64,000 bases of DNA from Trebonia sp963811335 (GTDB taxonomy: Bacteria; Actinomycetota; Actinomycetes; Streptosporangiales; Streptosporangiaceae): the NCBI GenBank assembly GCA_963811335.1, contig CAWERB010000001.1, positions 62,001 to 126,000 of the forward strand, read 5' to 3'. The notes beneath the pieces were generated by a model, which worked only from the letters and a program-made list of their open reading frames with translations, made no database searches and had not been told where the DNA came from. How positions within the stretch are numbered: the first letter of the stretch is position 1; the number at the start of each line of letters is the position of its first letter. The translations under genes and the position numbers were made by a program. This document shows, in pieces, positions 1 through 8,609 of the stretch.

Positions 1-2
1 CG

Positions 3-656
3 CCGGCCGCGGACGGCTCGGGAGCCTCCGCGGCCACGGCCGGACTCAACGAGCAGGTAGCCGACGCGTACCAGCCGCCGGACGGCACGTTCACCTTCCA
101 GCCCGGCTACCCGACTCAGCTGACCGAGCAGTGGAAGGCCGGCCAGGACAACATCCTCGACATCGGCGCGATCAGGGCGTTCCAGTACGACAACGGCCTC
201 ACCATGGACGGCACGGCCGGCCCTCAGGTCTGGTCAAGCCTGCTGAAAGCGGCGGCCGCGAACAAGGTCAACCCGAACGGCTACACCTATGCGCTGGCCA
301 GTCAGAACTCGCCGCATGAGTCGCTCAAGGTCTGGCACAACGGCAAGCTCATCCTCGATACCCCAGCCAACACCGGCGTCGCGGGGGCGAGCACCGTCGA
401 TGGCACCTTCCCCGTGTACGAGCGCCTCGATTTCCAGATCATGAAGGGGACCAATCTGGACGGGTCGAAGTACGCGGACCCGGTGCAGTGGATCTCCTAC
501 TTCAACGGCGGCGACGCGGTGCACTACTTCGAGCGCCCCGGCTACGGGTACTACCAGAGCCTCGGCTGCGTGGAACTCCCGTTGCACCCGGCCAAGTTCA
601 TTTACTCGTACCTGACCTACGGCACCCTGGTCACGGTCACCGGGCCGGTGGCCTAG
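3..656 (+). CDS. L,D-transpeptidase (YkuD) with peptidoglycan-binding domain, 5' truncated
   Basis: The frame is open from the first bases of the window, so the N-terminus and any signal peptide are missing. A peptidoglycan-binding-like repeat (AIRAFQYDNGLTMDGTAGPQ, around residues 57-76 of the visible part) precedes a YkuD catalytic domain. The catalytic cysteine lies in SLGCVELP, which matches the family's S-x-G-C-x-R/E block. Members act outside the membrane, forming 3-3 peptidoglycan cross-links or anchoring wall proteins. Its TAG stop overlaps the stop of the convergent next gene. Confidence 0.85.
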   Translation, partial: PAADGSGASAATAGLNEQVADAYQPPDGTFTFQPGYPTQLTEQWKAGQDNILDIGAIRAFQYDNGLTMDGTAGPQVWSSLLKAAAANKVNPNGYTYALASQNSPHESLKVWHNGKLILDTPANTGVAGASTVDGTFPVYERLDFQIMKGTNLDGSKYADPVQWISYFNGGDAVHYFERPGYGYYQSLGCVELPLHPAKFIYSYLTYGTLVTVTGPVA

Positions 657-1246
657 GAGCCTGCGAGCACGCCGCCGATCTCAAGGCGCGGGGCGAGCGC
701 CACCCGCAGCCCGGCTGAGACGAGCCGGTCAAGCAGCACGCGGCCCGCTCCGGCGGCGGGGGCGCCGCCTGCGCCTGTCCCTGGGATGCCGACGACGAGC
801 GAGCGGTCGGGCCTGCGCAGGCCGAGGAGCCAGAAGCCGCCGTCAGACGCAGGCCCGAACGCGGCGTCCGCCTCGCCGGAAAGCAGCGACCTCGCGGCGT
901 CCGCCAGCGCGTCCGGCGTCATGTCCAGGGCGTCCGCCCTGACAAGCAGCAAGGGCAGTGCCGCCAGTGCGTGCGCGTCGGCGAACGCCGCGGCCAGCCG
1001 GTCGCCGAAGTCGCCGCCGCGCTGCGCCATGAGCTCGAACCCCGCAGGCAGCCGGTCCGCCGCCGGGCCGTCGATCGCCAGCACCCGGCGCGCCACCGGC
1101 GCGGCGAGCATAGCGCCGAGAGTGTCACGCAACGGCGCGGAATCCACCGACGCGGGCGAATTGACCAGCGCGATCACCGCAACGGCCAGGGTGCCCGCGG
1201 CGTCGCCCGCCTGCCGTGGCGGCATCACACCGAATGGGGTCTCCAT
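653..1246 (-). CDS. DUF2064 / TIGR04282-like nucleotidyl- or glycosyltransferase
   Basis: A 197-residue protein with the DUF2064 signature: QRGGDFGDRLAAAFADA in the middle and GPASDGGFWLLGL further on (the usual GPA-DGGYWLIGL block). The family has a GT-A-like nucleotide-diphosphosugar transferase fold and often sits beside glycosyltransferases. The usual N-terminal nucleotide-binding P-G-x-x-K-T-R-L segment is not evident here, so activity is uncertain. Start is an ATG. It is convergent with the transpeptidase and the stops share bases. Confidence 0.7.
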   Translation of the reverse strand: METPFGVMPPRQAGDAAGTLAVAVIALVNSPASVDSAPLRDTLGAMLAAPVARRVLAIDGPAADRLPAGFELMAQRGGDFGDRLAAAFADAHALAALPLLLVRADALDMTPDALADAARSLLSGEADAAFGPASDGGFWLLGLRRPDRSLVVGIPGTGAGGAPAAGAGRVLLDRLVSAGLRVALAPRLEIGGVLAGS

Positions 1247-1264
1247 GGTGGTGACGCTAGCGAC

Positions 1265-2542
1265 TCAGTAGCGGTTTGCTCCCGTTTCGCGCCTTACGGA
1301 AGTATGACGGCCCGCGGCGTGCGCCGCCGGGACAGGCGGCCGGGCCGGGGCGGGCACCGCAGGCCGTGAAACGGCCGCAGGGGCCGGGCGGGCGAGCGGC
1401 AGGCTGACCGTGAACTGGCAGCCGGGCCCGACGTTGCGGACGCTGATCTGGCCTGAGTGCGCCTCCACGATGCCGCGGGCGATGGACAGGCCGAGCCCCG
1501 CGCCGCCGGACGGGTCGGGCGTCCGCGCGCTTTCCCCGCGGAACGCAACGTCGAACACGCGGGGCAGGTCGCCGGGCGGGATGCCGCCGCACTCGTCGGA
1601 CACGCACACGCAGGCAACCCCCGACCTGATCTCGCCGAGCAGCTGGATAGACCCGTCCGGCGGCGTGTGCCTGATCGCGTTCGTTACCAGGTTCCTGATT
1701 GCCCGGCCGAACTCTCCCGGGTCGATGTGCACGGCCATGCCGGAAGCGGCCGCGCCGGTGAGCCGGACCCCCTTCGCCCGCGCCACCGGCTCGGTGCTCG
1801 CGGCCACCTCGGCGATCAGGTCCTCGAGCCCGACAAGCCGGGGCAACAGGCGGAGCGTGCCCGCGTGGATCTTGGACAGCTGGAAGAGGTCGTCGATCAT
1901 CCCGGCGAGCCGGTCCGTCTCCACCCGGATCTGCGAGTGGTAGCGCCTGACCTCCCGCGGGTCGGTGACCACTTGGTCCTCAAGGGCCTCGGCCATCGCC
2001 CGCAGGCCGGCCAGCGGCGTCCGCAGGTCGTGGCTGACCCAGGCGACAAGCTCGCGGCGGCTCGTTTCCAGGGCCTGCTCGCGGGCCCGTGCGGCCCCAA
2101 GCCGGCGATGCGCCTCGGAGAGCCCGTCGGAGAGCCCCGCGAGCTCGACCGGCAGCGCGATCTGCGGCGGCGTGTAGATGCCGCTGTCGCCGACCTCCCG
2201 CACGGCGCCGAGCAGCCGCCGGGTGGCGCGGGTGACCGACCGGCCGATGACGAGGGCCACCGCGAGCCCGGCGAGCCCGGCGATGCCCATCAGCTCGAGC
2301 ATCACCTTCCGGTCGATCACGCTGAGCATGCGGAAGGAGATCACGCCCACCGCGGCGAGCGCGGTGATGACCGTGACCAGCGCGACCAGCGAGACCTGGA
2401 GCCCGATCGACCGCCGCGCGAGTAGCCGCTGCCCGACCACGCCGCTCGCGGTGATGAGCATGGCGGTGCCGGCCACCCACTCCATGATGTACGCGAGATC
2501 CTGCGTCCCGACGTTCGGCAGCATCTCCGCGCCGGCCGCCAT
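1265..2542 (-). CDS. Membrane sensor histidine kinase (HAMP-like linker, HisKA, HATPase)
   Basis: The ATG at 2542 overlaps the TGA of the upstream response regulator by one base (TGATG), which fixes the start and implies translational coupling. The protein is about 425 residues. It has hydrophobic segments near residues 18-40, 46-70 and 83-100, a linker, the phosphoacceptor His171 in AWVSHDLRTPLAGL, an N box (NLVTNAIRHTPPDG), and G boxes DECGGIPPGD and GGAGLGLSIARGI. A Pro/Ala-rich tail follows. It is the partner kinase of the OmpR-type regulator encoded just upstream. The input signal is unknown; there is no large extracellular domain. Confidence 0.9.
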   Translation of the reverse strand: MAAGAEMLPNVGTQDLAYIMEWVAGTAMLITASGVVGQRLLARRSIGLQVSLVALVTVITALAAVGVISFRMLSVIDRKVMLELMGIAGLAGLAVALVIGRSVTRATRRLLGAVREVGDSGIYTPPQIALPVELAGLSDGLSEAHRRLGAARAREQALETSRRELVAWVSHDLRTPLAGLRAMAEALEDQVVTDPREVRRYHSQIRVETDRLAGMIDDLFQLSKIHAGTLRLLPRLVGLEDLIAEVAASTEPVARAKGVRLTGAAASGMAVHIDPGEFGRAIRNLVTNAIRHTPPDGSIQLLGEIRSGVACVCVSDECGGIPPGDLPRVFDVAFRGESARTPDPSGGAGLGLSIARGIVEAHSGQISVRNVGPGCQFTVSLPLARPAPAAVSRPAVPAPARPPVPAAHAAGRHTSVRRETGANRY

Positions 2543-3279
2543 CACGCGCCCGCCGGCTCGTAGCGGTAACCGACTCCCCATACCGTGACGATCCGCCGTG
2601 GCAACGTCGGGTCCTCCTCTAGCTTCTCCCGCAGCCGCCTCACGTGCACGGTAACCGTCGAGGTATCGCCGAACGTCCAGCCCCATACCTCGCTGAGCAG
2701 TTGTTCCCTGGTGAACGCCTGCCGCGGGTTGCGCAGCAGGAAGACGAGCAGCTCGTACTCGCGGGAGGTCAGCTGCACGAGCTTCCCGCCGATCCGCACC
2801 TCGTGCGCGGCCAAGTCGACGAGCACGTCGCGGTCCGCGATCACCCCTTGGGCCTGGCTCGCCTGCCCCGGTTCGCCAGGCAGGCCGGCCAGCCCGGCGC
2901 CACGGGCGCGGCGCAGCACCGACTTGACCCGCATCGCCAGCTCACGCGGGCTGAACGGCTTGGTCACGTAGTCGTCGGCGCCGAGCTCGAACCCGGCCAG
3001 CCGGTCCGTCTCGTCGCCGAGCGCGGTCAGCATGACTACCGGGATGGGCCACTGCTCGCGCAGCCGCCTGCAGACCTCGAGGCCGCCGATACCGGGCAAC
3101 ATCAAGTCGAGTACGACCAGGTCAGGCCGCTGCTCGGCGATGCGCCGCAGTGCCTCGTAGCCGTCGTGGACGCACTCGACGGTATGCCCGTCGCGAATCA
3201 GGTATCGTCCCACGACGTCGGCAACCGTCGGGTCGTCGTCCACGACGACGATCCGGCCCGGTAGATCAGTGCTGCTCAC
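2542..3279 (-). CDS. OmpR/PhoB-family response regulator
   Basis: Receiver domain with acidic pocket DDD (residues 14-16), phosphoacceptor Asp58 in VVLDLMLPG and the conserved Lys in VTKPF, then a C-terminal winged helix (LTSREYELLVFLLRNP ... VHVRRLREKLE). About 245 residues, a normal length. I chose the GTG at 3279 because the receiver starts 8 residues later. A TTG start at 3327 is possible but would add an unusual hydrophobic leader. It is first in a two-gene operon with the histidine kinase. Confidence 0.88.
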   Translation of the reverse strand: MSSTDLPGRIVVVDDDPTVADVVGRYLIRDGHTVECVHDGYEALRRIAEQRPDLVVLDLMLPGIGGLEVCRRLREQWPIPVVMLTALGDETDRLAGFELGADDYVTKPFSPRELAMRVKSVLRRARGAGLAGLPGEPGQASQAQGVIADRDVLVDLAAHEVRIGGKLVQLTSREYELLVFLLRNPRQAFTREQLLSEVWGWTFGDTSTVTVHVRRLREKLEEDPTLPRRIVTVWGVGYRYEPAGA

Positions 3280-3400
3280 CGTTACACCGTAATTCGTGAC
3301 GTGATACTCGAGCAGGAAAAGCCACAAAAGCGTCAGCGAACGGTAAGAAGCGCCCAGGGCGTGTCCCTTAGCCCTTTAGCGGTACCGGCGGCCGGACTGG

Positions 3401-4156
3401 CTAGGCCCGTAGGCCGGGCCGTCCTGGTAAGCAGGGCCGGGCCGGTAATCCCGCCTGTCCTGGTGGGCGGGGCTGTCCTGGTAGGCCGGGGCCGGGCCGG
3501 TAGGGAGGGCCGGGCCGGTAGCCGGAGGGTCCGGCGGCGGGGACGGGGCCTGCGGCCGCGGCGGCCGCGTTCCTGCGGCGGCGGCGCAGCACCAGCACGC
3601 CGAGTCCGATCGCCCCGATGCCCGCTATCACGTAGGTCGGCCCGTGGAAATCGTTGGCGACGTGCTCCCAGTTAGCGCCGAGCGCATACCCGGCGATGCC
3701 GAGGGCGGCGGTCCACGGGATGACGCCGAGCGTCGTGTAGACGCCGAACGTGCCCGCGGACATGTCCGCGAACCCGGCCGGCAGCGAGATGAAGGTCCTG
3801 ATTACCGGGATGACCCGGCCGACAAGCACCGCGACTGGGCCGTGCCGCTCGAACCAGGCGGTCGCCCGGTCGATCTCGTGCTCCCGCACCCCCACCCGGC
3901 GCCCCCAGCGCCTGATCGCCGTCTGCCCGGCGTACCGGCCGACCGCCCAGGCCACGTAACTGCCGGCCACGCTGCCGAGCACGCCCGCGGCCACCACGCC
4001 GGACAGCGCCGGGTGGGCACCCGACACCGCGCCGGCCGCGAGCGCGCCGCCGAACATCATGATTACCTCGGACGGCACGGGAATGCAGGCCGACTCGGCC
4101 AGCATCAGCACGAATACCGCGAGGTACCCGTACTGGGAGATCAGCTGCTGCACCAA
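3401..4156 (-). CDS. DedA / VTT-domain membrane protein
   Basis: A 251-residue DedA-family protein. The N-terminal half has the family's E-S-x-x-x-P-x-P-S-E motif (AESACIPVPSEVIMMFGG), then G-R-Y-A-G and GRVIPVIRTFISLPAG, the conserved amphipathic segment with essential arginines. Several membrane spans follow. DedA proteins are implicated in polyprenyl-phosphate or phospholipid translocation and membrane homeostasis. After the last helix come RRRRR and about 55 residues of Pro/Gly-rich cytoplasmic tail, which is unusual for the family. It may be transcribed alone; about 120 bp separate it from the response regulator downstream. Confidence 0.88.
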   Translation of the reverse strand: MVQQLISQYGYLAVFVLMLAESACIPVPSEVIMMFGGALAAGAVSGAHPALSGVVAAGVLGSVAGSYVAWAVGRYAGQTAIRRWGRRVGVREHEIDRATAWFERHGPVAVLVGRVIPVIRTFISLPAGFADMSAGTFGVYTTLGVIPWTAALGIAGYALGANWEHVANDFHGPTYVIAGIGAIGLGVLVLRRRRRNAAAAAAGPVPAAGPSGYRPGPPYRPGPGLPGQPRPPGQAGLPARPCLPGRPGLRA

Positions 4157-4322
4157 CCATTCCTTCCAGCAGGCGGCAAATCGGCCTTCTCCAACACAGT
4201 AGGCAAGATTCCCGGTCCTGGCGCGCTAGTTCCGCGACCAGGCGGGCGGAGGCGGCCCGTTCCCTCGTACCTTCGGGCGGGCCGGCCGCCTGGGCAACGC
4301 GGCGGCCGGGCCGGCCCGGGGC

Positions 4323-5837
4323 CTAGCCTCGCCAGTGCGTCCAGCGGCGGCCCAGGTGCTGGGTGATCGGCAGCGACAACGGCGGCGAGGCGCTGCGCTT
4401 CCCCGGCGCCTCCTCCCCGTGCGGGACGGCCAGGGCGCCCGCGGCGCCCGCCGGCGCCGCCGGGACGTAAGACGGCCGCTGGACCCGGGGGGCACGCAGC
4501 GCCTCGAGCAGGTCGCCGAGTGCCTCGAAGCTATGCGCGCTGACCACCGCGTCGCAGTACGGCCAGGCGGCGGCCATGCCGCCCACCTCGGGGCGGTACC
4601 GTTCACTCTGCGTGCGCGGGTTCGCCCACACGATCCGGTACGCGATCCGGTGCAGCCGCGCCATCTGCGCGCCGAGCAGCGCCGGGTCCCCGGTCTCCCA
4701 GCCGTCGGAGATAATCAGCACGACCGCCCCCCGGCCCAGGCCGCGCACCGCATAGCGGTCGTTGAACTCGCGCAGCGCCACGCCCATCCGGGTACCGCCC
4801 GCCCAGTCGGGTGCGGCCTCCCCCGCGCGGGCGAGCATCGTCTCCGGCGACGCGGCGGCGAGGAACGGGGTCAAGCGGGTCAGCCGGGTGGCGAACGTGA
4901 ATACTTCGGTACGCGGCCGGGTGGCGTCGCGGGACGGCCCTGAGAAACCCGGCCCGCCGCCTCCCGTCGCGCCCGACGACCGCGAGGCCACGTACATCAG
5001 CTGCAGGATCGCCCGCGCGTACGGCTCCATCGACCCGGAGATGTCGCAAAGCACGACCAGCCGGCGCTGCCTGACCCGGACCGCGCGCCTGGCGATCCGC
5101 ACCGGTTCACCGCCGGTCCTTGTGGCCTGGCGCATAGTGCGGCGCATGTCGAGCCGCGCGCCGTCCTTCTTGGGCCGGTACCGCCTGGTGCGCCGCGGCG
5201 GTACCGCGATCACCAGGTCCCGCATGAGGGCGGCGAGCTGCGCCAGCTCCGCGGGGGTGAGCTGCGCGAAGTCCCGGCTGCGCAGCCGCTCCGTCATCGA
5301 GGCCACCCGGCGGACGGCGGGCACACCGTCCTCCCCCTCCGCGTCGTCAGGGGAACCGGCCTCCTGCTCCCGGGCGCCGGCCGCGGCAAGCGCCTCATCC
5401 AGCCCGGCAAGCTCGGGCGGCAGCTCATCCGAGTCCGCCGCCCGCCCGTCGTCGTCCTGCGGATCGTCCGCGCGCTCGGCCGACTCAACGATCATGTTCT
5501 GCTGCGGCGCGGTCACCTCGGGCTGCCGCGTTCCCGGCAGCCCGGCACCGAACATCTCGTTGAAGATCCGCTCGAACGCGTCGATCTGGCTCGGGCCGGA
5601 CACCATGGTGGCGAGCGCGCACGCGTGCAGTTCCGCGATCGTCGTCGCGCGCATCACGGCGAGCGCCGCGGCGAGCCGTTCGCTCCGGTCCGGGCCGACC
5701 GGCAGCCCGGCGGTGTGCAGTGCGGTCGCGAGGGCCGCGGCGAGGGCCGCGTAGTCCGGTGCCCGAAGCGGCGCCCGGCTGAGGCCGGCGAGCCTGTCCA
5801 CCGCGCCCGGCGTGCTCGAGGGCCAGTCGTCAGTCAT
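4323..5837 (-). CDS. VWA-domain protein, CoxE-like
   Basis: A 504-residue protein. The N-terminal half is helical and acidic. Then comes an RRTRRYRPKKDG linker and a von Willebrand A domain with a MIDAS motif D-x-S-x-S in VVLCDISGSMEPYARA, followed by TRMGVALREFNDRY and VVLIISDGWETGDPALL. This layout is typical of CoxE-like partners of MoxR ATPases, which act as metal-dependent chaperone or activation modules. Its start overlaps the MoxR gene by 8 bp, so the two are coupled. Confidence 0.85.
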   Translation of the reverse strand: MTDDWPSSTPGAVDRLAGLSRAPLRAPDYAALAAALATALHTAGLPVGPDRSERLAAALAVMRATTIAELHACALATMVSGPSQIDAFERIFNEMFGAGLPGTRQPEVTAPQQNMIVESAERADDPQDDDGRAADSDELPPELAGLDEALAAAGAREQEAGSPDDAEGEDGVPAVRRVASMTERLRSRDFAQLTPAELAQLAALMRDLVIAVPPRRTRRYRPKKDGARLDMRRTMRQATRTGGEPVRIARRAVRVRQRRLVVLCDISGSMEPYARAILQLMYVASRSSGATGGGGPGFSGPSRDATRPRTEVFTFATRLTRLTPFLAAASPETMLARAGEAAPDWAGGTRMGVALREFNDRYAVRGLGRGAVVLIISDGWETGDPALLGAQMARLHRIAYRIVWANPRTQSERYRPEVGGMAAAWPYCDAVVSAHSFEALGDLLEALRAPRVQRPSYVPAAPAGAAGALAVPHGEEAPGKRSASPPLSLPITQHLGRRWTHWRG

Positions 5838-6735
5838 GCCTGACGACAGAAGCCAGCCCGGCCTCCCGCACCGTCTGCTCGTCCTCCGGGTACTTGACCA
5901 CGACGCTCATCGTGCGCTCCGCCGCGTCGACGGTGAGCGCGTCTGCGCCGAAGACAGCGAGCGCGCCCGCCCAGGTGATCGCCTCGGATATGCCTGGCGC
6001 CTTCGTCAGCCCGAGCTCGCGCAGCCGTCCCACGGCGACCGCGACCTCGCCCGCCAGGGCAGTGCTCGCGGCCGGCACCCGGCGCCTGATGATCTCGGCC
6101 ACCCGCCTCGCGTCGGGGAAGCCGATCCAGTGGTAGAGACAGCGCCGCTTGAGCGCGTCGTGCAGGTCACGGGTCCGGTTGGAGGTGAGGATCACCACGG
6201 GCGGCACCACGGCGTGCCGGGTGCCTAGCTCGGGAATCGTCACCGACGACTCCGCGAGCATCTCGAAGAGGAACGCCTCGAACTCGTCGTCGGCCCGGTC
6301 CACCTCGTCGATCAGCAGGACGGCCGGTCGCGGGCCCGGGTGGTCGAGCGCGGTAAGCAGCGGCCGGGAGAGGAGGAAGTCGGCGCGGAACAAGTCGGTT
6401 TCCCGCAGCGTCTCGTGCGTGGCCTCGGCGAGCCTGATGGCGAGCAGCTGCTTGGGGTAGTTCCACTCGTACAGCGCCTCGGCGGCGGAGATGCCCTCGT
6501 AACACTGCAAGCGCACCAGCATGGTGTCGAGCGCCTCGGCGAGGGACTTGGCCGCCTGGGTCTTGCCGACGCCCGGCTCGCCTTCAAGCAGGATGGGCTG
6601 CCCCATCCGCACCGCGAGGAACAGCGCTGCTGCCAGCTGATCCCCTGCCATGTACCCGGTCTTGTCGAGCGCCGCGGTCAGCGTCGCCACGTCAGGAAAC
6701 CGCTCGCCGACCTCTGCGGAAACTTCACTGCTCAC
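5830..6735 (-). CDS. MoxR-family AAA+ ATPase, CoxD-like
   Basis: AAA+ core with Walker A GEPGVGKT, Walker B VLLIDEVDRAD, sensor 1 (ILTSNRTRDLHDALKRRC) and an arginine-finger region. MoxR ATPases work with VWA proteins, the next gene here, in maturing or activating protein complexes. The GTG at 6735 is preferred because residues beyond it match the family N-terminus (FPDVATLTAALDKTGYMAGD). The same frame stays open to 6813, so a longer form cannot be excluded. CoxD/CoxE pairs assist molybdenum-hydroxylase maturation elsewhere, and a CoxL-type operon lies 33 kb away in this window. Confidence 0.85.
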   Translation of the reverse strand: MSSEVSAEVGERFPDVATLTAALDKTGYMAGDQLAAALFLAVRMGQPILLEGEPGVGKTQAAKSLAEALDTMLVRLQCYEGISAAEALYEWNYPKQLLAIRLAEATHETLRETDLFRADFLLSRPLLTALDHPGPRPAVLLIDEVDRADDEFEAFLFEMLAESSVTIPELGTRHAVVPPVVILTSNRTRDLHDALKRRCLYHWIGFPDARRVAEIIRRRVPAASTALAGEVAVAVGRLRELGLTKAPGISEAITWAGALAVFGADALTVDAAERTMSVVVKYPEDEQTVREAGLASVVRHD

Positions 6736-6902
6736 AAGCTGCGAGTTTAGCTGCCGCGCCCAGCCAGGTACGCACCGCGACAACCCGGACAACAGAACCG
6801 GGCCGTCCCGCATTGTGTCCAGAGATGATTCATCTCACTAAACGGATCCGAGCATTTACTCTCCGTATCGACACGATCAGGACGGTGCTGACCTGAACCC
6901 GC

Positions 6903-7361
6903 CTACCGCCCGCCGATGTCCTCGCTCCACACCTGCGGGTAGCGGGCCTGGAACTCCTTCATCGCCGCAACGCAGTCCTGGTCGTCGAGCAGCACGATCT
7001 CCACGCCCTTGGACCGCAGGAAGTCCAGGTCGCCTTCGAACGTGCGGGCCTCGCCCACCACCACCCGCGGGATCTGGAAGAGCAAGATCGCGCCCGTGCA
7101 CATCTGGCACGGGGACAGCGTCGTGTACATGGTGCTGTCGGCATAGGAGGAACGGCGGCCTGCGTTGCGCAGCGCGGAGATTTCCCCGTGCGCCACCGGG
7201 TCGCCGTGCTGCACCCGCTCGTTGTGTCCCGCCGCGATAACCTCACCGCCCGCCGCGAGCACCGCGCCGACCGGGACACCGCCCGCGTCAAGGCTTTCCC
7301 GCGCCTGCCGCAGGGCAAGCGCCATCATGTCCCGGTCTTCTGGCCGCAGCTCATCACCCAT
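6903..7361 (-). CDS. Cytosine deaminase-type nucleoside deaminase
   Basis: A 152-residue zinc deaminase. The zinc and proton-shuttle residues are in H58-G-E60 and PC85QMC88TGA. The HGEISALRNAGRR block, TTLSPCQMCTGAI and the C-terminal EDIGG resemble fungal (FCY1-type) cytosine deaminase rather than bacterial CodA, which is an amidohydrolase. The likely reaction is hydrolytic deamination of cytosine or a related base. I chose the ATG at 7361; the frame is open upstream but without family similarity. It lies 25 bp after the gene on the same strand and is probably co-transcribed. Confidence 0.82.
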   Translation of the reverse strand: MGDELRPEDRDMMALALRQARESLDAGGVPVGAVLAAGGEVIAAGHNERVQHGDPVAHGEISALRNAGRRSSYADSTMYTTLSPCQMCTGAILLFQIPRVVVGEARTFEGDLDFLRSKGVEIVLLDDQDCVAAMKEFQARYPQVWSEDIGGR

Positions 7362-7386
7362 GGACGAATACGTTACCGCCCGGCAC

Positions 7387-8013
7387 TCAGCGGCGGCGGG
7401 AGGGACGGCGCCCCGCCCCGCTGTCCCGCTGCCGCGGCACACCGCGCAGCGCACGGGCCGCGCCGGAGGGAGTGAACCGCAGCTCGTAGACGAGTTCCTC
7501 CCCCACCCGGAGCCTGGCCCAGCGCGCCGCCTCCACCTGCAGCGCCCTGGCCGCGGCGGCCAGGGCCTCGGGCGGCGGCGCCTGGATCAGCACGGCGGGG
7601 TCCGCGCCCGGCTCCTTGAGCGGTATCACCGACAGCTTCGCCATGGTGACCCGCCTGATCTCCTCCTCCGTCGGGTCAGCGAGTGCGGCGACCGCCTCGA
7701 CCAGGTTGGCGAGCAATTCGGCTCGCATGATCCGGTTCCGCTGCGACCGCTTGAGCTGGTCCGAGCGGTCCTCCGAGTGCGGCGGGCGGCGTCCCCGCAG
7801 GTGATGCATGCTCGTGTAGACGGTGCCCGCCGCGATGCTGCCCCAGATCCCGTCGCTGACGCGCAGCTCGCGTTCCACGATCAGGTGCCTGATGTCATGC
7901 GGCAGTTCCGGCCCGTTGGTGAACCCGTCCATCCGGTACACCACCCCGTCGTCCCGCTCGACGACGGCGAATCCCCGCTGATGATCCGCCTGCCGCGGAA
8001 ACGTGACGCGCAT
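7387..8013 (-). CDS. Conserved-looking hypothetical protein
   Basis: A 208-residue soluble protein that I do not recognise. The N-terminal half (RGFAVVERDDGVVYRMDGF, LPHDIRHLIVERELRV) is well ordered with balanced charge. The middle is Arg/Asp rich (RSDQLKRSQRNRIMRAELL) and predicted helical, and the tail is basic (RRPSRRR). There are no signal peptide or membrane segments. GC3 is typical of a real gene. It is upstream of and close to the deaminase, so an operon is likely. Confidence 0.6.
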   Translation of the reverse strand: MRVTFPRQADHQRGFAVVERDDGVVYRMDGFTNGPELPHDIRHLIVERELRVSDGIWGSIAAGTVYTSMHHLRGRRPPHSEDRSDQLKRSQRNRIMRAELLANLVEAVAALADPTEEEIRRVTMAKLSVIPLKEPGADPAVLIQAPPPEALAAAARALQVEAARWARLRVGEELVYELRFTPSGAARALRGVPRQRDSGAGRRPSRRR

Positions 8014-8118
8014 ACGCCAACTATGCGCAGCATGTCCGCCAGCGGCCTAACGGTTTTCTTCCGGCCCGTCCGGCCCGTCCGGCCCGCACCGCACCGCCAG
8101 GCACTAGGGTGGCCCTTC

Positions 8119-8601
8119 GTGGCAGGACGCGGCACCACGGCGACGCTCGCCCTTGACCGGGCGAAGGTCCCGTTTACCTTGCACGAGTACGGGCACGACC
8201 CCCGGGCCGGCTCCTACGGCCTTGAGGCGAGCGACGCGCTCGGCGTGCCGCCGGAGCGGGTGTTCAAGACGCTGGTCGCGACGGTGGACGGCGGCGCGCT
8301 CGCCGTCGGCGTGGTCCCGGTGCACCGGCAGCTCGACTTGAAGGCGCTCGCCGCCGCCGTGGGCGGTAAGAAGGCCGTGATGGCCGAGGTCGCCGCCGCG
8401 GAGCGGGCCACCGGCTATGTGGCGGGCGGTATCTCGCCGGTCGGCCAGAAGCGGCGGCTGCCTGTCGTGGTCGATGCCTCGGCCCTTGCCCTCGCGACGA
8501 TGTTCTGCAGCGCGGGCCGCCGCGGCCTGGAGATCGAGATCGCGCCCGCCGACCTGATCAGGGCGGCGGGTGCGACGGTCGCGGCGATCGCGGCGATGTA
8601 G
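8119..8601 (+). CDS. ybaK: Cys-tRNA(Pro)/Cys-tRNA(Cys) deacylase, YbaK/EbsC family
   Basis: A 160-residue YbaK-domain protein, the normal length. Family features are TLHEYGHDP near the N-terminus, LGVPPERVFKTLVATVDG, the VPVHRQLDLKALAAAVGGKKA block carrying the conserved Lys, and GYVAGGISPVGQKRRLPVVVD. These enzymes hydrolyse mischarged Cys-tRNA(Pro) as a free-standing editing factor in the cytoplasm. The GTG at 8119 gives the family N-terminus. The frame is open for about 950 bp upstream, but that part is antisense to the two genes on the minus strand. Confidence 0.88.
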   Translation: MAGRGTTATLALDRAKVPFTLHEYGHDPRAGSYGLEASDALGVPPERVFKTLVATVDGGALAVGVVPVHRQLDLKALAAAVGGKKAVMAEVAAAERATGYVAGGISPVGQKRRLPVVVDASALALATMFCSAGRRGLEIEIAPADLIRAAGATVAAIAAM

Positions 8602-8609
8602 CCGGGCGG

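Noticed and set aside
7165..8118. Long 5' extension of the YbaK frame
   Set aside because: It runs antisense to two minus-strand genes and lacks YbaK family sequence; the GTG at 8119 gives the proper N-terminus.
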